36,224 nt of DNA from Gluconacetobacter sacchari (GCF_014174255.1 NZ_JABEQJ010000040.1:1-36224); one strand, 5' to 3'; shown: positions 14,964-26,196, numbered from the stretch's first letter. Notes: generated by a model from the sequence alone, not told the origin. Program-made: numbers and translations.

Positions 14964-17429
14964 ATGGTACTGGAGGCCTACCGCCGGAAGCGTGATTTCA
15001 CGCGGACCCACGAGCCACCGGGCAAAGCCGCGCCGGTCGCGGGCCATCGCTTCGTCGTCCAGAAGCATGACGCACGGCGCCTGCATTACGATTTTCGTCT
15101 GGAACTGCACGGCGTCCTGAAAAGCTGGGCGGTGACCAGGGGGCCCAGTCTGGTAGCGGGCGAGAAGCGCCTGGCGGTTCATGTCGAGGACCACCCGTTG
15201 GATTATGGTGATTTCGAAGGCACGATCCCCCAGGGCCAATATGGCGGCGGGACGGTGGCCGTGTGGGACCGAGGGACCTGGACGCCGCTGGGGGATGCCG
15301 AGACAGGCCTGGCCAAGGGGCATCTCGATTTCGAACTGCACGGGGAGAAACTCGCCGGACGCTGGCATCTGGTACGGATGAAAACGAGGGCGAACGACAG
15401 GCGCGACAACTGGCTGCTGATCAAAGGCGACGATGACGCAGCCCGTGGCGCCGCCGACCCCGACATCCTCGTGGCGCGGCCGGAATCGGTCAAGACGGGT
15501 CGGACGATCGCGGAAATCGCGGACGGCGCCTCGGGCAAGGCGCCCGACGCGCCGGCGGAACGGGTCAGGGGCGCAAAGCCCGGCGATCTGCCCGCCTTCG
15601 TCGCGCCCGCATTGGCTACCCTGGTGACCAGTCCGCCGACGGGCCGGCGCTGGATTCATGAAATCAAGTTCGACGGCTATCGGCTGGAGGCCAGAATCGC
15701 GCAGGGCGCGGTCAAGCTCCTGACGCGCGGCGGCCTGGACTGGACCGCGAAATTCGGCGATGCCGTCCGCGACGCGCTGGCGGCGCTGCCGGTCGGGACG
15801 GCCCTGATCGACGGCGAACTGGTGGTCGAAATCCACTCGGGCGGCAGCGATTTCTCGGCATTGCAGGCCGATCTCAGCGATGGCCGGGCAGACCGCTTCA
15901 TCTTCTACGCCTTTGACCTGCTGTACCTGGACGGGGAAGATCTTCGCGCGGCGCGCTTGTCCGACCGCAAGGCGGCTCTTCGCCGCATCATGCCGCGGGC
16001 GCCCGGCCGCCTGCGGTTCAGCGAGCATTTTGATGAGGACGGTCCACTGGTCCTGCGGCATGCCTGCGGCCTCGGGCTGGAAGGCGTCATCTCCAAACAG
16101 GCGGATGCCCCCTATCGCTCGGGCCGGGGCAGGATCTGGCTCAAATCGAAATGCGCCATGCGGCAGGAATTCGTCATTGGCGGCTATGTGCCGTCGACCT
16201 CGGGCGGCGCGCGTGTGGGCGCGCTGGTGCTCGGCGTGCATGACACGCAGGGGCTTCGCTATGTCGGGCGCGTCGGCACCGGGTTTTCGACCCGGATGGC
16301 CGAAGACCTGTTTCGTGCGCTCGCCTCCATCGGCACAACCGTCAGCCCCTTCGCGGACCGGCTTGCCGCCAGGGAGGCGCGCGGTATCCGCTATGTGCGT
16401 CCCGAATGCGTGGCAGAGGTGGCGTTCCGGGCCTGGACGGCGGATGGCAGGCTTCGCCATGCATCCTTTCGGGGAATCCGCGACGACAAGCCAGCGACGG
16501 AGATCGTGCGAGAAATGCCTGTTCCTCAAACGCCTCCACCCGCCCGATCGGCGACGGAGCGCAAGCGCACCGTCGCGCTGACCCATCCGGACCGCGTTTA
16601 CTGGCCGGATGCCGGGGTCACCAAGGAAGGATTGGCCGATTATTACGCCGCCCTGTGGCCACGGATGGCGCCGTTCATCGTCGATCGGCCGCTGGCGCTG
16701 CTGCGCTGCCCGGAAGGCATGACGGGGCCGCGATTCTTCCAGAAGAATGTCTGGAAGGGCATGAATGCCCACATCCGGGCATTGGACGACCCGGCCGATG
16801 AGGCGGGCGATCATCTGATCGGTATCCACGATCTCGATGGCCTGATGGGGCTGGTGCAATCGGCGGCGCTGGAGATTCACCCCTGGGGCGCGTCTTGCCG
16901 GGATTGGGAGAGACCGGACCAGTTGGTCATGGACCTCGATCCCGGTGACGGCGTGCCGTGGGAGCAGGTGATCGACGCGGCGCAGGCAGTACGCGCGCGC
17001 CTGCAAACCTCCGGCCTGACGGCATTCGTCAAGACCTCCGGCGGCAAGGGGCTGCATGTCGTGGCACCCTTGAAGCCCGTGGCGGAGTGGGAGGCGGTCA
17101 AGGCCTTCTCAAAAAATCTGGCGCAAACCTTGGCCGCCGACCGCCCGGATCGCTTTATCGCGACCATCACCAAATCGAAGCGTCGGGGGAAAATCCTGCT
17201 CGATTACCTGCGTAATCAACGGGGCGCGACCTCGGTGGCGCCCTACTCGACGCGCGCGCGCGCCGGCGCCCCCGTGTCGATGCCGCTGGCCTGGGACGAG
17301 TTGGGGGCGATCACCGGGTCGGCACAGTTCACGGTCGGCAATGCCGCCGCCCGCATCGCGTCGCTCCGCACCGACCCATGGGAGGAATTTCATGCGGCCC
17401 GCCATCCGCTCGCATCCGCGACAGGCTAG
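14964..17429 (+). CDS. ligD: DNA ligase D (phosphoesterase-ligase-polymerase)
   Basis: 821 residues with all three LigD activities. The 3'-phosphoesterase domain comes first (QKHDARRLHYDFRLELHG near 33-50, TIPQGQYGGG near 90). The ATP-dependent ligase domain follows, with the adenylation motif EIKFDGYR near 232-239. The archaeo-eukaryotic primase-like polymerase domain is at the C-terminus from about 530 (LTHPDRVYWPDAG, metal-binding MDLDPGDG near 655, KTSGGKGLHV). The protein processes, fills and seals broken ends held by Ku. The start follows the ku stop by 3 bases. Its TAG overlaps the TAG of the convergent second ku through a shared CTAG, so the genes meet tail to tail with no room for a terminator. 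Confidence 0.96.
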   Translation: MVLEAYRRKRDFTRTHEPPGKAAPVAGHRFVVQKHDARRLHYDFRLELHGVLKSWAVTRGPSLVAGEKRLAVHVEDHPLDYGDFEGTIPQGQYGGGTVAVWDRGTWTPLGDAETGLAKGHLDFELHGEKLAGRWHLVRMKTRANDRRDNWLLIKGDDDAARGAADPDILVARPESVKTGRTIAEIADGASGKAPDAPAERVRGAKPGDLPAFVAPALATLVTSPPTGRRWIHEIKFDGYRLEARIAQGAVKLLTRGGLDWTAKFGDAVRDALAALPVGTALIDGELVVEIHSGGSDFSALQADLSDGRADRFIFYAFDLLYLDGEDLRAARLSDRKAALRRIMPRAPGRLRFSEHFDEDGPLVLRHACGLGLEGVISKQADAPYRSGRGRIWLKSKCAMRQEFVIGGYVPSTSGGARVGALVLGVHDTQGLRYVGRVGTGFSTRMAEDLFRALASIGTTVSPFADRLAAREARGIRYVRPECVAEVAFRAWTADGRLRHASFRGIRDDKPATEIVREMPVPQTPPPARSATERKRTVALTHPDRVYWPDAGVTKEGLADYYAALWPRMAPFIVDRPLALLRCPEGMTGPRFFQKNVWKGMNAHIRALDDPADEAGDHLIGIHDLDGLMGLVQSAALEIHPWGASCRDWERPDQLVMDLDPGDGVPWEQVIDAAQAVRARLQTSGLTAFVKTSGGKGLHVVAPLKPVAEWEAVKAFSKNLAQTLAADRPDRFIATITKSKRRGKILLDYLRNQRGATSVAPYSTRARAGAPVSMPLAWDELGAITGSAQFTVGNAAARIASLRTDPWEEFHAARHPLASATG

Positions 17430-18226
17430 GATTTCAGGTCTTTCGCCGATGATTTCAGGCTGGCCTTCAGCGCGTCCATGATATTTACGACAGGCTGGTC
17501 CGGCGCCGGCGGGGTCGATTTGGCCGGCTTTTTCCGCGCGCGTTTTTTGGCATCGATAATCGCCTGAAGGTGCGCCTCTACGGGGTCCTGGATCATCTCC
17601 GGGCTCCAAGGCCGGAGACGTTCGCTTATCAGCGTATCGAGCGGGACGAGATCCGGCCGCTGCGGTTCGGGCGCTTTTTCCGTCGGCGGATAATCCGGCG
17701 GATCGCGCACCTCATCCCCATAGCGGAGCGTCCAGACCACGATTCCCTTGCCGCGCGGCTCCAGCAGAACGGCATGTTCCCGCCGATACAGCACCAGTCT
17801 GGCGATGCCGACGGTGCCCGTATCGTGCATGGCGTCACGTATGACGGCGAATGCTTCCTCGCCCACCGCCTCGTCCGGCACCAGGTAATGGGGGGTATCG
17901 TACCAGAGCCAGCCAATGTCCCCGATATCAACGAAGCGCTCGATATCGATGGTGCGGGTGCTCTCAAGGGCGACGGCATCCAGTTCGTCATCTTCCAGCA
18001 GGACGAACCGATCGCCGCCGCGCGGAAAGCCTTTCACGAGATCGTCGTCCGCGACCGCCCGGCCGGTCACGGCATCAACATATTGAACCACCACGCGATG
18101 GCCGGTCTTCCGGTTCATCATATGGAAGTGGATGCGATCCGTCTCGGTCGTGGCTGGTGTCATCGACACGGCACAGGTCACGAGGGAAAGTTTCAGATGC
18201 CCCGTCCAGAACGGCCTGGGTGCCAT
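17426..18226 (-). CDS. ku: Ku, non-homologous end-joining protein (second copy)
   Basis: 266 residues, clearly diverged from the first Ku: FWTGHLKLSLVTCAVSMTPAT, HVVVQYVDAVTGR-type segment (HRVVVQYVDAVTGRAV), LVKGFPRGGDRFVLLEDDEL and YDTPHYLVPDEAVGEEAFAVIR. The C-terminus ends in a lysine-rich tail with KKRARKKPAKS and VVNIMDALKASLK. ATG 18226 is preceded by GGAGGA about 8 bases upstream. It converges on ligD with overlapping stop codons. In Sinorhizobium, paired Ku proteins can work together as a heterodimer with one LigD; the same is plausible here but is inferred from arrangement only. Confidence 0.95.
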   Translation of the reverse strand: MAPRPFWTGHLKLSLVTCAVSMTPATTETDRIHFHMMNRKTGHRVVVQYVDAVTGRAVADDDLVKGFPRGGDRFVLLEDDELDAVALESTRTIDIERFVDIGDIGWLWYDTPHYLVPDEAVGEEAFAVIRDAMHDTGTVGIARLVLYRREHAVLLEPRGKGIVVWTLRYGDEVRDPPDYPPTEKAPEPQRPDLVPLDTLISERLRPWSPEMIQDPVEAHLQAIIDAKKRARKKPAKSTPPAPDQPVVNIMDALKASLKSSAKDLKS

Positions 18227-18303
18227 TGATCCGTCCTCCGCACGTCACATGTCCAGAACGGCCACCGACAATGCCCCATCTCCACTCACGGAAGGAGCCG
18301 TTC

Positions 18304-18612
18304 ATGACCGGCATGAAGACCGTCCGCGATCGCGCGAGGACGAAACGCTGGTCGGGAGAGGTCACCCGCCATAGCGACGCCCTCGATATCGAGCCCGATC
18401 TCTTCAAATCCGCAGATCCACACCATATAGCGGAGTCCCTGAAACATTCGGCCGAGACCAGCACACGGCGCAAGACCACGCCGTTTCGCTCGGCCATGTC
18501 GATGCTGGTGTTCTACATCAACCGTGCCGGGCGCTCGCTGTCTCCCGAAAGGCGCGACGTTCTCGGTCGGGCCAAGCAGGAACTCCGCCGGGTGTTCGGG
18601 CGCCCGGGCTGA
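18304..18612 (+). CDS. DUF3175 domain protein
   Basis: 102 residues matching DUF3175: KRWSGEVTRHSDALDIEPDLFKSADP, IAESLKHSAE, and PFRSAMSMLVFYINRAGRSLSPERRDVLGRAKQELRRVFG. Family members are small, basic, cytoplasmic and of unknown function, and in my recollection often sit near DNA-repair or stress genes. ATG 18304 has GAAGGAG 6 bases upstream. It is divergent from the second ku across a 77-base gap and convergent with the KGG-type gene after a 27-base gap. Confidence 0.88.
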   Translation: MTGMKTVRDRARTKRWSGEVTRHSDALDIEPDLFKSADPHHIAESLKHSAETSTRRKTTPFRSAMSMLVFYINRAGRSLSPERRDVLGRAKQELRRVFGRPG

Positions 18613-18639
18613 GCCAACATGTTCACGGATGCGCGTATC

Positions 18640-18945
18640 CTACGCTTTCGCGCTCTTTCGCCGGGTTTCCGCGGCCTTCTTTGCCGATGCCGAGCGTTCC
18701 TCGGCCGGGCGATGGGCGGAGGCCGCGCCACCCAGATGGCCGCCCTTGCGCGACGGCTCATGCGTGACGTCATGCCCTCGGCCGGAACCGCTTTTCTTGC
18801 CGCCACCGGTCTCCTTGTTGACGGTGGCCCAGGCCCTGCGCTCGGCTTCCTCCTCGCCCACGCCGCGCTGGGCATAGCTTTGCTCGATATGTTCGGCCTG
18901 TCTTTTCTGCTTGTCCGTATAGGCGGATTTATCTCCACGCGGCAT
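18640..18945 (-). CDS. KGG-type stress protein (often labelled plasmid stabilisation protein)
   Basis: 101 residues, highly hydrophilic: KSAYTDKQKRQAEHIEQSYAQRG, EEEAERRAWATVNKETGGGKKSGSG, HEPSRKGGHLGG and AEERSASAKKAAETRRKS. This pattern is common in proteobacterial stress-response genes and is usually annotated as plasmid stabilisation protein, a label with little experimental basis. It is probably disordered, with short helices. The start is supported by AAGGAG 7 bases upstream. Its place between DUF3175 and katE fits the stress island. Confidence 0.8.
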   Translation of the reverse strand: MPRGDKSAYTDKQKRQAEHIEQSYAQRGVGEEEAERRAWATVNKETGGGKKSGSGRGHDVTHEPSRKGGHLGGAASAHRPAEERSASAKKAAETRRKSAKA

Positions 18946-19421
18946 GGTTCCGCTCCTTCGCCGTCAGTCTCGCGCCCGAAGGGCGCGGGCGTTCGCTTCC
19001 GATGACAAGATGGAGCAGCGCAGAAGGTTTTCCAGTGCATATCACAAAGATGACAGACGATCGATCGCATTGCCGATCCCAGCTTCGCTATGCATGGAAA
19101 CAGGGTGGGGGCCGCGACCCGGCATGTTCAACTCAGCCCGGATCCCGCCGGAATATGAAAATCAACCGCGTTTGATCTCGATTTTTATCATACATTTACT
19201 TTGTATTTTCATCAGTGAATTGACATGGATATTAATTAAATTCTAACAATTATTGTATTTTTGAAATAAATATTGCAAAGATAAAATTTTTTGTCTGATA
19301 TAATTTCGGAACCTCTCCTCGTGCCGTGCGTAGCAGGAAGATGGTGTCGGGCGCGGACGATCGATCTCCCGAACGGGCGCTCCCGATGCCCCGTCTGCAA
19401 TCGCGGCGAGGAAAAGAAAAC
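18946..19421 (+). promoter_or_regulatory. katE upstream region with AT-rich block and possible EcfG promoter
   Basis: This 476-base gap holds no convincing gene. 19165-19300 is unusually AT-rich for this genome and may be a regulatory or curved-DNA region. At 19308-19312 GGAAC is followed after 16 bases by CGTA (19329-19332), one mismatch from the EcfG consensus GGAAC-N16-18-CGTT. A start site near 19340 would leave an 80-base katE leader. Confidence 0.4.
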
Positions 19422-21550
<2,129 letters not shown>

Positions 21551-21554
<4 letters not shown>

Positions 21555-22651
21555 CGACGGTGCGGCCCGCCTACGCCATTGCCATTCCGGCGCGTGATGA
21601 GGAGGCGCGTGTCGTCGCCTGCCTGGAAGCGTGCCGGATCGCCATGGCGCGCTGGCCCCGGCCGGGGGTTATCGCGCTTCTGGTCAATAACAGCCGCGAC
21701 CACACCGTTGCCCGCGCCATGGCATGGGCCAGGACAACGGGCGGCGCGCTCCGGCTGGCGGAGCGGCATTTTCCCGACGAGGCCGCTCATGCCGGTACCG
21801 CGCGTCGCGCGTCCTTCGATTTTGCGCGTGCCCAGCTCGGGTCTCATGGTTTCCTGCTGACGACGGACGCGGATTCCCGGCCCGACCCGGAGTGGATCGG
21901 CGCCAGCCTGGCCCCGCTGGAGGCCGGCCGGGCGGCGATGGTGTGCGGTGCCATGGAACTCGACCCGGCGGAATTCGCGCGCCTGCCGTCATGGGCGACC
22001 GATCGGGGCGCGGTCGAGGATCGCTATCGCCGCACGGCGCTGGAACTCGCCAGCCTGCTGGATCCGGATCCGCTCAATCCATGGCCCTTTCACGGCACGA
22101 TATCGGGCGCCAACCTCGCAATGTCGGCGGCCGCCTACGATCGGATCGGGGGGGCCCCCATCTTGCCCCATGGCGAGGATCGCGCGCTGGTCCGCCGCTT
22201 TCTGGACCATGACCTGCCTGTCTTCTACAGCGATGCCTCGCGCGTCGTGACCTCGTGCCGGCTGGAGGGACGGGCGCCGGGCGGCATGGCGGACACGATC
22301 GCCTCCCGGCTCGCCGGCGGGCCGCATTGGTGCGACGAGGCCCTGGAGCCCGCGCGGCAGACAGAATTCCGGGCGCGTGCGCGTGCGCGGCTTCGCCAGG
22401 CGTTTCGGGAGCCCCGGCAACGGGACGAGGCTCTGGCGCTGGCGGGACTGTCCGTCGAACAGCGCCGGCAGGCGCCCTTTTTCACCGGCTTCGGCGCTTT
22501 ATGGGCATTTGTCGAAACCATCAGCCCGCGTCTCGCCCGGCACCGGATGTCGTGGGACGAAATGGCGGCGGAACTGCCGCGTCTGGAAAGGCTGCGCGAC
22601 GACGCGGCCGCCGCGCGCACGCGGGCCAGGCCGGCCGGGGAAATCGCATGA
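21551..22651 (+). CDS. Family 2 glycosyltransferase
   Basis: 366 residues. The N-terminal GT-A fold starts with [21 protein letters not shown], has VNNSRDHT, and shows the DxD metal motif in [15 protein letters not shown] near residues 100-114. A later segment with [18 protein letters not shown] and [12 protein letters not shown] supplies the acceptor/ED motif region. No membrane helices are seen, so it is likely cytosolic. Start codon and katE stop overlap in ATGA; its own stop overlaps the acyl-CoA dehydrogenase start the same way. The sugar donor and acceptor cannot be told from sequence. Confidence 0.88.
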
Positions 22652-23790
22652 CCCCCACTCGCGCCGCCGCCACGCAAGCCGCATCGTGCCATGAGCCAGC
22701 CGGACGGGACGCGCTGATGCGGTGGCTGGCGGAGCGCGCCGACGGCATCGAGACCGATCCCGCGTCCCTCGCGCCCGAGATCGCGGCGATAGGGCGGGCC
22801 GGCCTGCTGGCCGCCTGCCTGTCCATCGCCGAAGGCGGGCAGGATCTGGGGCTGCGCGCGGAAACCGCGATCGACGCGTTCGACTGGTTGCGGCGGATGG
22901 GCCGGGCGAATCTATCGGTCGCCCGGCTGTTCGAGGGCCATATGAACGCGGCGAAGCTGCTGCATCTCTACGGGGGCCAGGCCCAGCGAACGCGTGTCGC
23001 GCAGGCGGTCCGGCAGGGTGCCCTGCTTGGCGTGTGGGGGGCCGACGGCGCGCGTCCGCTTCGATGCGCCACCATCGACGGCCGCCACCGGCTGGATGGC
23101 GAGAAGATCTTCGCGTCGGGCCTGGGGCTGGTACGGTTCGCCGTCGTGACCCTGCGCGACGACGATGACGACGGGTCCTCCCGGCTGGCCCTGGTCGATG
23201 TGTCCGATCCCGGGCGCCAGGATCCGTCGGCATGGAAGGCGTCGGGGATGCGGGCCACATGCTCGGGCCGTTTCGATTTCACCGGGCTGGAGATCGATGC
23301 CGGCCACCATGTTGGCCAGCCGGGAGCATATGCGTGCGAGCCGCATTTCGAGGGCGGAACCTGGCGCTATTGCGCGGCCCAACTGGGGGGCGCCGAGGCA
23401 TTGGTCGATCTGTGGCGCGCGCGCCTCGCCGATATGGGCCGGCTGGAGGATCCGATGCAATCGATGCGGTACGCGCGCGCGGTCTCGCTGTGCCGTGCGA
23501 TGGCCAGCCTGCTGCGCGAGACCTGCCAGATGGTCGAAACAGCCGCGTCCGGCCGCGCGGCGGCTATCGACGAAGCGGTCGCCGCCGCCCTGCTGGCCCG
23601 CGAGTTCGTCGAGGAAAGCTGTGCCGAGATCCTGCATCTGGCCGAGAAATCGCTGGGCACCGCCGCCTATGTCTCGGGCACGGCGATCGAGCGCGTCAGG
23701 CGCGATCTGTCGCTCTTTCTGCGCCAGGCAAACCCGGACGGCAAACTGCTCAAGGCAGGCCGGCTGCTGGCCGCGATACCGCCATGGTGA
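22648..23790 (+). CDS. Acyl-CoA dehydrogenase-family flavoprotein
   Basis: 380 residues, arranged like the acyl-CoA dehydrogenase fold: N-terminal helical part (IAAIGRAGLLAACLSIAEGGQDLG), middle beta domain (LDGEKIFASGLGLVRFAVV, RLALVDVSDP, KASGMRATCSGRFDFTGLEI) and C-terminal helical part (WRYCAAQLGGAEALVDLWR, ARAVSLCRAM, AEILHLAEKSLGTAAYVSG). The divergence is high and I cannot assign the catalytic base, so the substrate may not be an ordinary fatty acyl-CoA. ATG 22648 overlaps the glycosyltransferase stop (ATGA); the upstream open frame from 22255 is a shadow. Its own stop overlaps the PIG-L start by 7 bases. Confidence 0.85.
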   Translation: MTPTRAAATQAASCHEPAGRDALMRWLAERADGIETDPASLAPEIAAIGRAGLLAACLSIAEGGQDLGLRAETAIDAFDWLRRMGRANLSVARLFEGHMNAAKLLHLYGGQAQRTRVAQAVRQGALLGVWGADGARPLRCATIDGRHRLDGEKIFASGLGLVRFAVVTLRDDDDDGSSRLALVDVSDPGRQDPSAWKASGMRATCSGRFDFTGLEIDAGHHVGQPGAYACEPHFEGGTWRYCAAQLGGAEALVDLWRARLADMGRLEDPMQSMRYARAVSLCRAMASLLRETCQMVETAASGRAAAIDEAVAAALLAREFVEESCAEILHLAEKSLGTAAYVSGTAIERVRRDLSLFLRQANPDGKLLKAGRLLAAIPPW

Positions 23791-24533
23791 CGCCTTTTGC
23801 CGAGGGCGCGATCGTCCGGGCCGGAAAGCGGGCCCGGTCCATCGATATCGCCACCCTGGCCGGCCCGGGCAACGTGCTGGTGCTGACACCGCATCCCGAC
23901 GACGAATCGCTGGGCTGCGGCGCCGCCATCGCGGCGGCCAGCCGCGCCGGCAGGGACGTCCTGGTGGTCGCCCTGACCGATGGCGGCCTGTCGCACCCCC
24001 ATTCGCGGCTCTTCCCGCATGACAGGCTGGTCGCGCTGCGCCGGGCGGAACTGATCGAGGCGACGGGCATTCTGACCCGGGGCACCGGCGACACCATCAT
24101 GCTCGGCTTTCCCGACCAGGGTGCGCCCGACTCCCCGGCCGATCGCGCGGCGGTGCGGAACCGGCTGCTGCACCTGATCGAGGAACGGAACGTCAGCGCC
24201 CTGTGGACGACATGGGAGAAGGACCCGCATCCCGATCATCGGCGCGCCGCCCGGATCGCCCGCCAGGTCGCCTCCGCCAGGCCCGCGCTCAGGCTCTGGC
24301 GCTACCCGGTCTGGGGCCGGTTCATCGAGGACGCGCCGGGTGCCGGCGATGCCCTGTACCGCTTCGATGGCGCAGCCTACCGGTCCGAAAAGCGCGCGGC
24401 CATCGGCGCGCATCGTTCGCAGATGACGGCGCTGATCCCCGACGACCCCGACGGGTTCGTCATGGATGCGCGCGCGCGCCGCCATTTCATCGACAGTCCG
24501 GAATTGTTCATCGGTCATGGCGCGCATGTCTGA
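23784..24533 (+). CDS. PIG-L (LmbE-like) zinc-dependent N-deacetylase
   Basis: 249 residues. The family removes N-acetyl groups from GlcNAc-containing glycoconjugates using a metal ion. The metal motif HPDDESLGCG is near residues 38-47, TDGGLSHPHS follows, and the second HPDH motif is near 150. The C-terminal half contains the usual RAEKR-like segment (YRSEKRAAIGAHRSQM). No signal peptide is seen, so it is likely cytosolic. It overlaps the preceding gene by 7 bases and the following methyltransferase by 8 bases, indicating strict coupling. By analogy, a GlcNAc-type sugar placed by the glycosyltransferase could be its substrate. Confidence 0.92.
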   Translation: MVTPFAEGAIVRAGKRARSIDIATLAGPGNVLVLTPHPDDESLGCGAAIAAASRAGRDVLVVALTDGGLSHPHSRLFPHDRLVALRRAELIEATGILTRGTGDTIMLGFPDQGAPDSPADRAAVRNRLLHLIEERNVSALWTTWEKDPHPDHRRAARIARQVASARPALRLWRYPVWGRFIEDAPGAGDALYRFDGAAYRSEKRAAIGAHRSQMTALIPDDPDGFVMDARARRHFIDSPELFIGHGAHV

Positions 24534-25107
24534 GCGCGCCGCGCGGTTCGACAGGCTCTATGCGGGCGACATCGACCCATGGAATTTCCGCGTGTCGGCA
24601 TATGAGAAGGAAAAATATCGCGCGACCGTCGCGGTCCTGCCGCGATCGCGCTACGCCGTCGCGATCGAGGCCGGCTGTTCGATCGGCGAGCTGACCCGCC
24701 TTCTTTCCCATCGCTGCGACCGTGTGATCGGCATCGACGTCTCCTCGGTCGCGCTGGCGGAAGCGGCGCGACGCAACGCCGATCGGCCCAACATCGCATT
24801 TCATCGCGGCGAACTGCCGGACGCATGGCCCGCCGACCATCCTGTCGACCTGCTCGTCCTCTCGGAAGTCCTGTATTTCCTGTCACCGGAGGAAATCGAT
24901 GGCCTCGCGGAACGTGTCGCGGCGAGCTGGCGCCGGGGCGGGCACTGCGTGCTGGTCAATTACCTCGGTCCGACGGCGGAAAGGCTGCAAGGCGATGAAG
25001 CCGCCGATCTTTTCATCGGGTCGATGGCAGCGCGGGCCGGGCTTCGATGCTATGTCGGGCTCGTGAAAGGCCTCTACCGGCTCGATCTCCTGACCCGTTA
25101 CCCATAG
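24526..25107 (+). CDS. NodS-like SAM-dependent methyltransferase
   Basis: 193 residues matching the NodS family of class I methyltransferases: RFDRLYAGDIDPWNFRVSAYEKEKYRATV at the N-terminus, SAM motif I AIEAGCSIGELTRLL, motif II GIDVSSVALAEAARRN, and LLVLSEVLYFLSPEEI. NodS N-methylates the deacetylated glucosamine of Nod factors in rhizobia. Here the neighbour is a PIG-L deacetylase, so N-methylation of a freed amino group is a reasonable guess. ATG 24526 overlaps the deacetylase stop by 8 bases; ATG 24517 is also possible. It is the last gene of the overlapping set; a 35-base gap separates it from a convergent gene. Confidence 0.9.
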   Translation: MSERAARFDRLYAGDIDPWNFRVSAYEKEKYRATVAVLPRSRYAVAIEAGCSIGELTRLLSHRCDRVIGIDVSSVALAEAARRNADRPNIAFHRGELPDAWPADHPVDLLVLSEVLYFLSPEEIDGLAERVAASWRRGGHCVLVNYLGPTAERLQGDEAADLFIGSMAARAGLRCYVGLVKGLYRLDLLTRYP

Positions 25108-25142
25108 GCCGGCGGCAAGGCCCGGCGAGGCCGTTCGAGGGG

Positions 25143-25379
25143 TCACGTCAGCCGGGGCACAGCGCGACGGGCGGCATGCATCGCCCGGTCGCGCGTGAGG
25201 TAGCTGATGGCGGAGTGGTCGCTGACGGCCGTCCAACGCCCCGCATCCTCCGGGTCGCGCCGAAACGCCTCGAAGCCGAAGGTGCCGCCGGGCCGGGCAA
25301 AGAGATCCACGCAGCGATCATGCTGTTCGTTCTCGATGCTGGCCAGGACAATCCAGCTCTCGTCGATCCGGAGCGACAT
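25143..25379 (-). CDS. Small hypothetical protein
   Basis: 78 residues starting MSLRIDESWIVLASIENEQHDRC and containing GGTFGFEAFRRDPEDAGRW. No recognised domain, signal peptide or membrane segment. The start lies 8 bases after the stop of the minus-strand methyltransferase, so it is probably expressed with it; no clear Shine-Dalgarno is seen. The longer frame to 25613 overlaps the methyltransferase and is not used. Confidence 0.6.
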   Translation of the reverse strand: MSLRIDESWIVLASIENEQHDRCVDLFARPGGTFGFEAFRRDPEDAGRWTAVSDHSAISYLTRDRAMHAARRAVPRLT

Positions 25380-25387
25380 CGGCCGGG

Positions 25388-26146
25388 TCAGGACACGCGG
25401 ATACAGACGGTATCGAGCGTGAAACTGCCGTCCTCCTCGATTTCGAAATGCGCGCGCACCTCGTCCGGGGCCGCGTCTTGCAGGGAGCGGATCGCCAGGA
25501 TGCGCTCGGGCGGGGTGCGCGTTCGCGCGACCCAGGGCGCAAAATCCATGCGCAGCCGACGGGGCGTGATGCCCTGCATGGCGAAGCCGGCCCGGCCAAG
25601 CGCCGACACCCATTCGGATACGGTGAAATCCCGCACATGCGAAATGTCGCGCAGCAATTCCAGGCTCTGGAGCCAGCTATCGCACAGGGCCTGCCCCGGG
25701 GCGGCGACATCGGCGAACACGGCCAGGCCGCCCGGCTTCAGCACGCGCCGGGCTTCACGCAGGCCCCGTTCCATATCCTGCCAGTGATGGGCGGTGAAGC
25801 GGCAGAGAACCGCGCAGAAACCGGCATCGGCGAACGGCAGGGCCTCGGCGGCGGCCTGCCGCGTCGTGACGTTGGCCAGTCCGCGCTCCCGCGCGGTCCG
25901 GCTGACGGCCTCGAGCATGTCGGGCGTGACATCGCAGGCAACGACCTCGCCGACATGCGGCGCGACGCGATAGCCGACATGGCCACCGCCGCATCCCAGA
26001 TCCAGAACGCGCTTGAACCCCTTGCCGGCGACCGCCTGTTCGATCTCGTCCAGGTCGGCTCCGGCATGATGCACCGCGCTGGATACGTAATCCGCCGCGC
26101 GCTCCCCGTAGTGGCGTGCGGCGAAACTGTTCGATGCGTCTGTCAT
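25388..26146 (-). CDS. Class I SAM-dependent methyltransferase (UbiE-like)
   Basis: 252 residues. Motif I VLDLGCGGGHVGYRV near residues 47-61, ACDVTPDMLEAV, EALPFADAGFCAVLCRFTAHHW and ARRVLKPGGLAVFADV form a typical Methyltransf_11 domain; the C-terminal 70 residues carry a small extra domain (APWVARTRTPPERILAI). The HHW after motif IV resembles small-molecule methyltransferases of the YcgJ/UbiE type; the substrate is unknown. ATG 26146 has GGGAAAGAG upstream. It is divergent from an MmyB-type regulator across 90 bases and is likely controlled by it. Confidence 0.88.
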   Translation of the reverse strand: MTDASNSFAARHYGERAADYVSSAVHHAGADLDEIEQAVAGKGFKRVLDLGCGGGHVGYRVAPHVGEVVACDVTPDMLEAVSRTARERGLANVTTRQAAAEALPFADAGFCAVLCRFTAHHWQDMERGLREARRVLKPGGLAVFADVAAPGQALCDSWLQSLELLRDISHVRDFTVSEWVSALGRAGFAMQGITPRRLRMDFAPWVARTRTPPERILAIRSLQDAAPDEVRAHFEIEEDGSFTLDTVCIRVS

Positions 26147-26196
26147 GATCGTCTCTTTCCCATTGACGCGCGCAGTATCGGTGGTTCACGAAACAG

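Noticed and set aside
14043-17057. 1004-codon minus-strand open frame as a gene
   Set aside because: Antisense shadow of ku and ligD; no domain, no ribosome binding site.
22255-22647. Extended acyl-CoA dehydrogenase start at 22255
   Set aside because: The extension lies out of frame within the glycosyltransferase; ATG 22648 in an ATGA overlap is the natural start.
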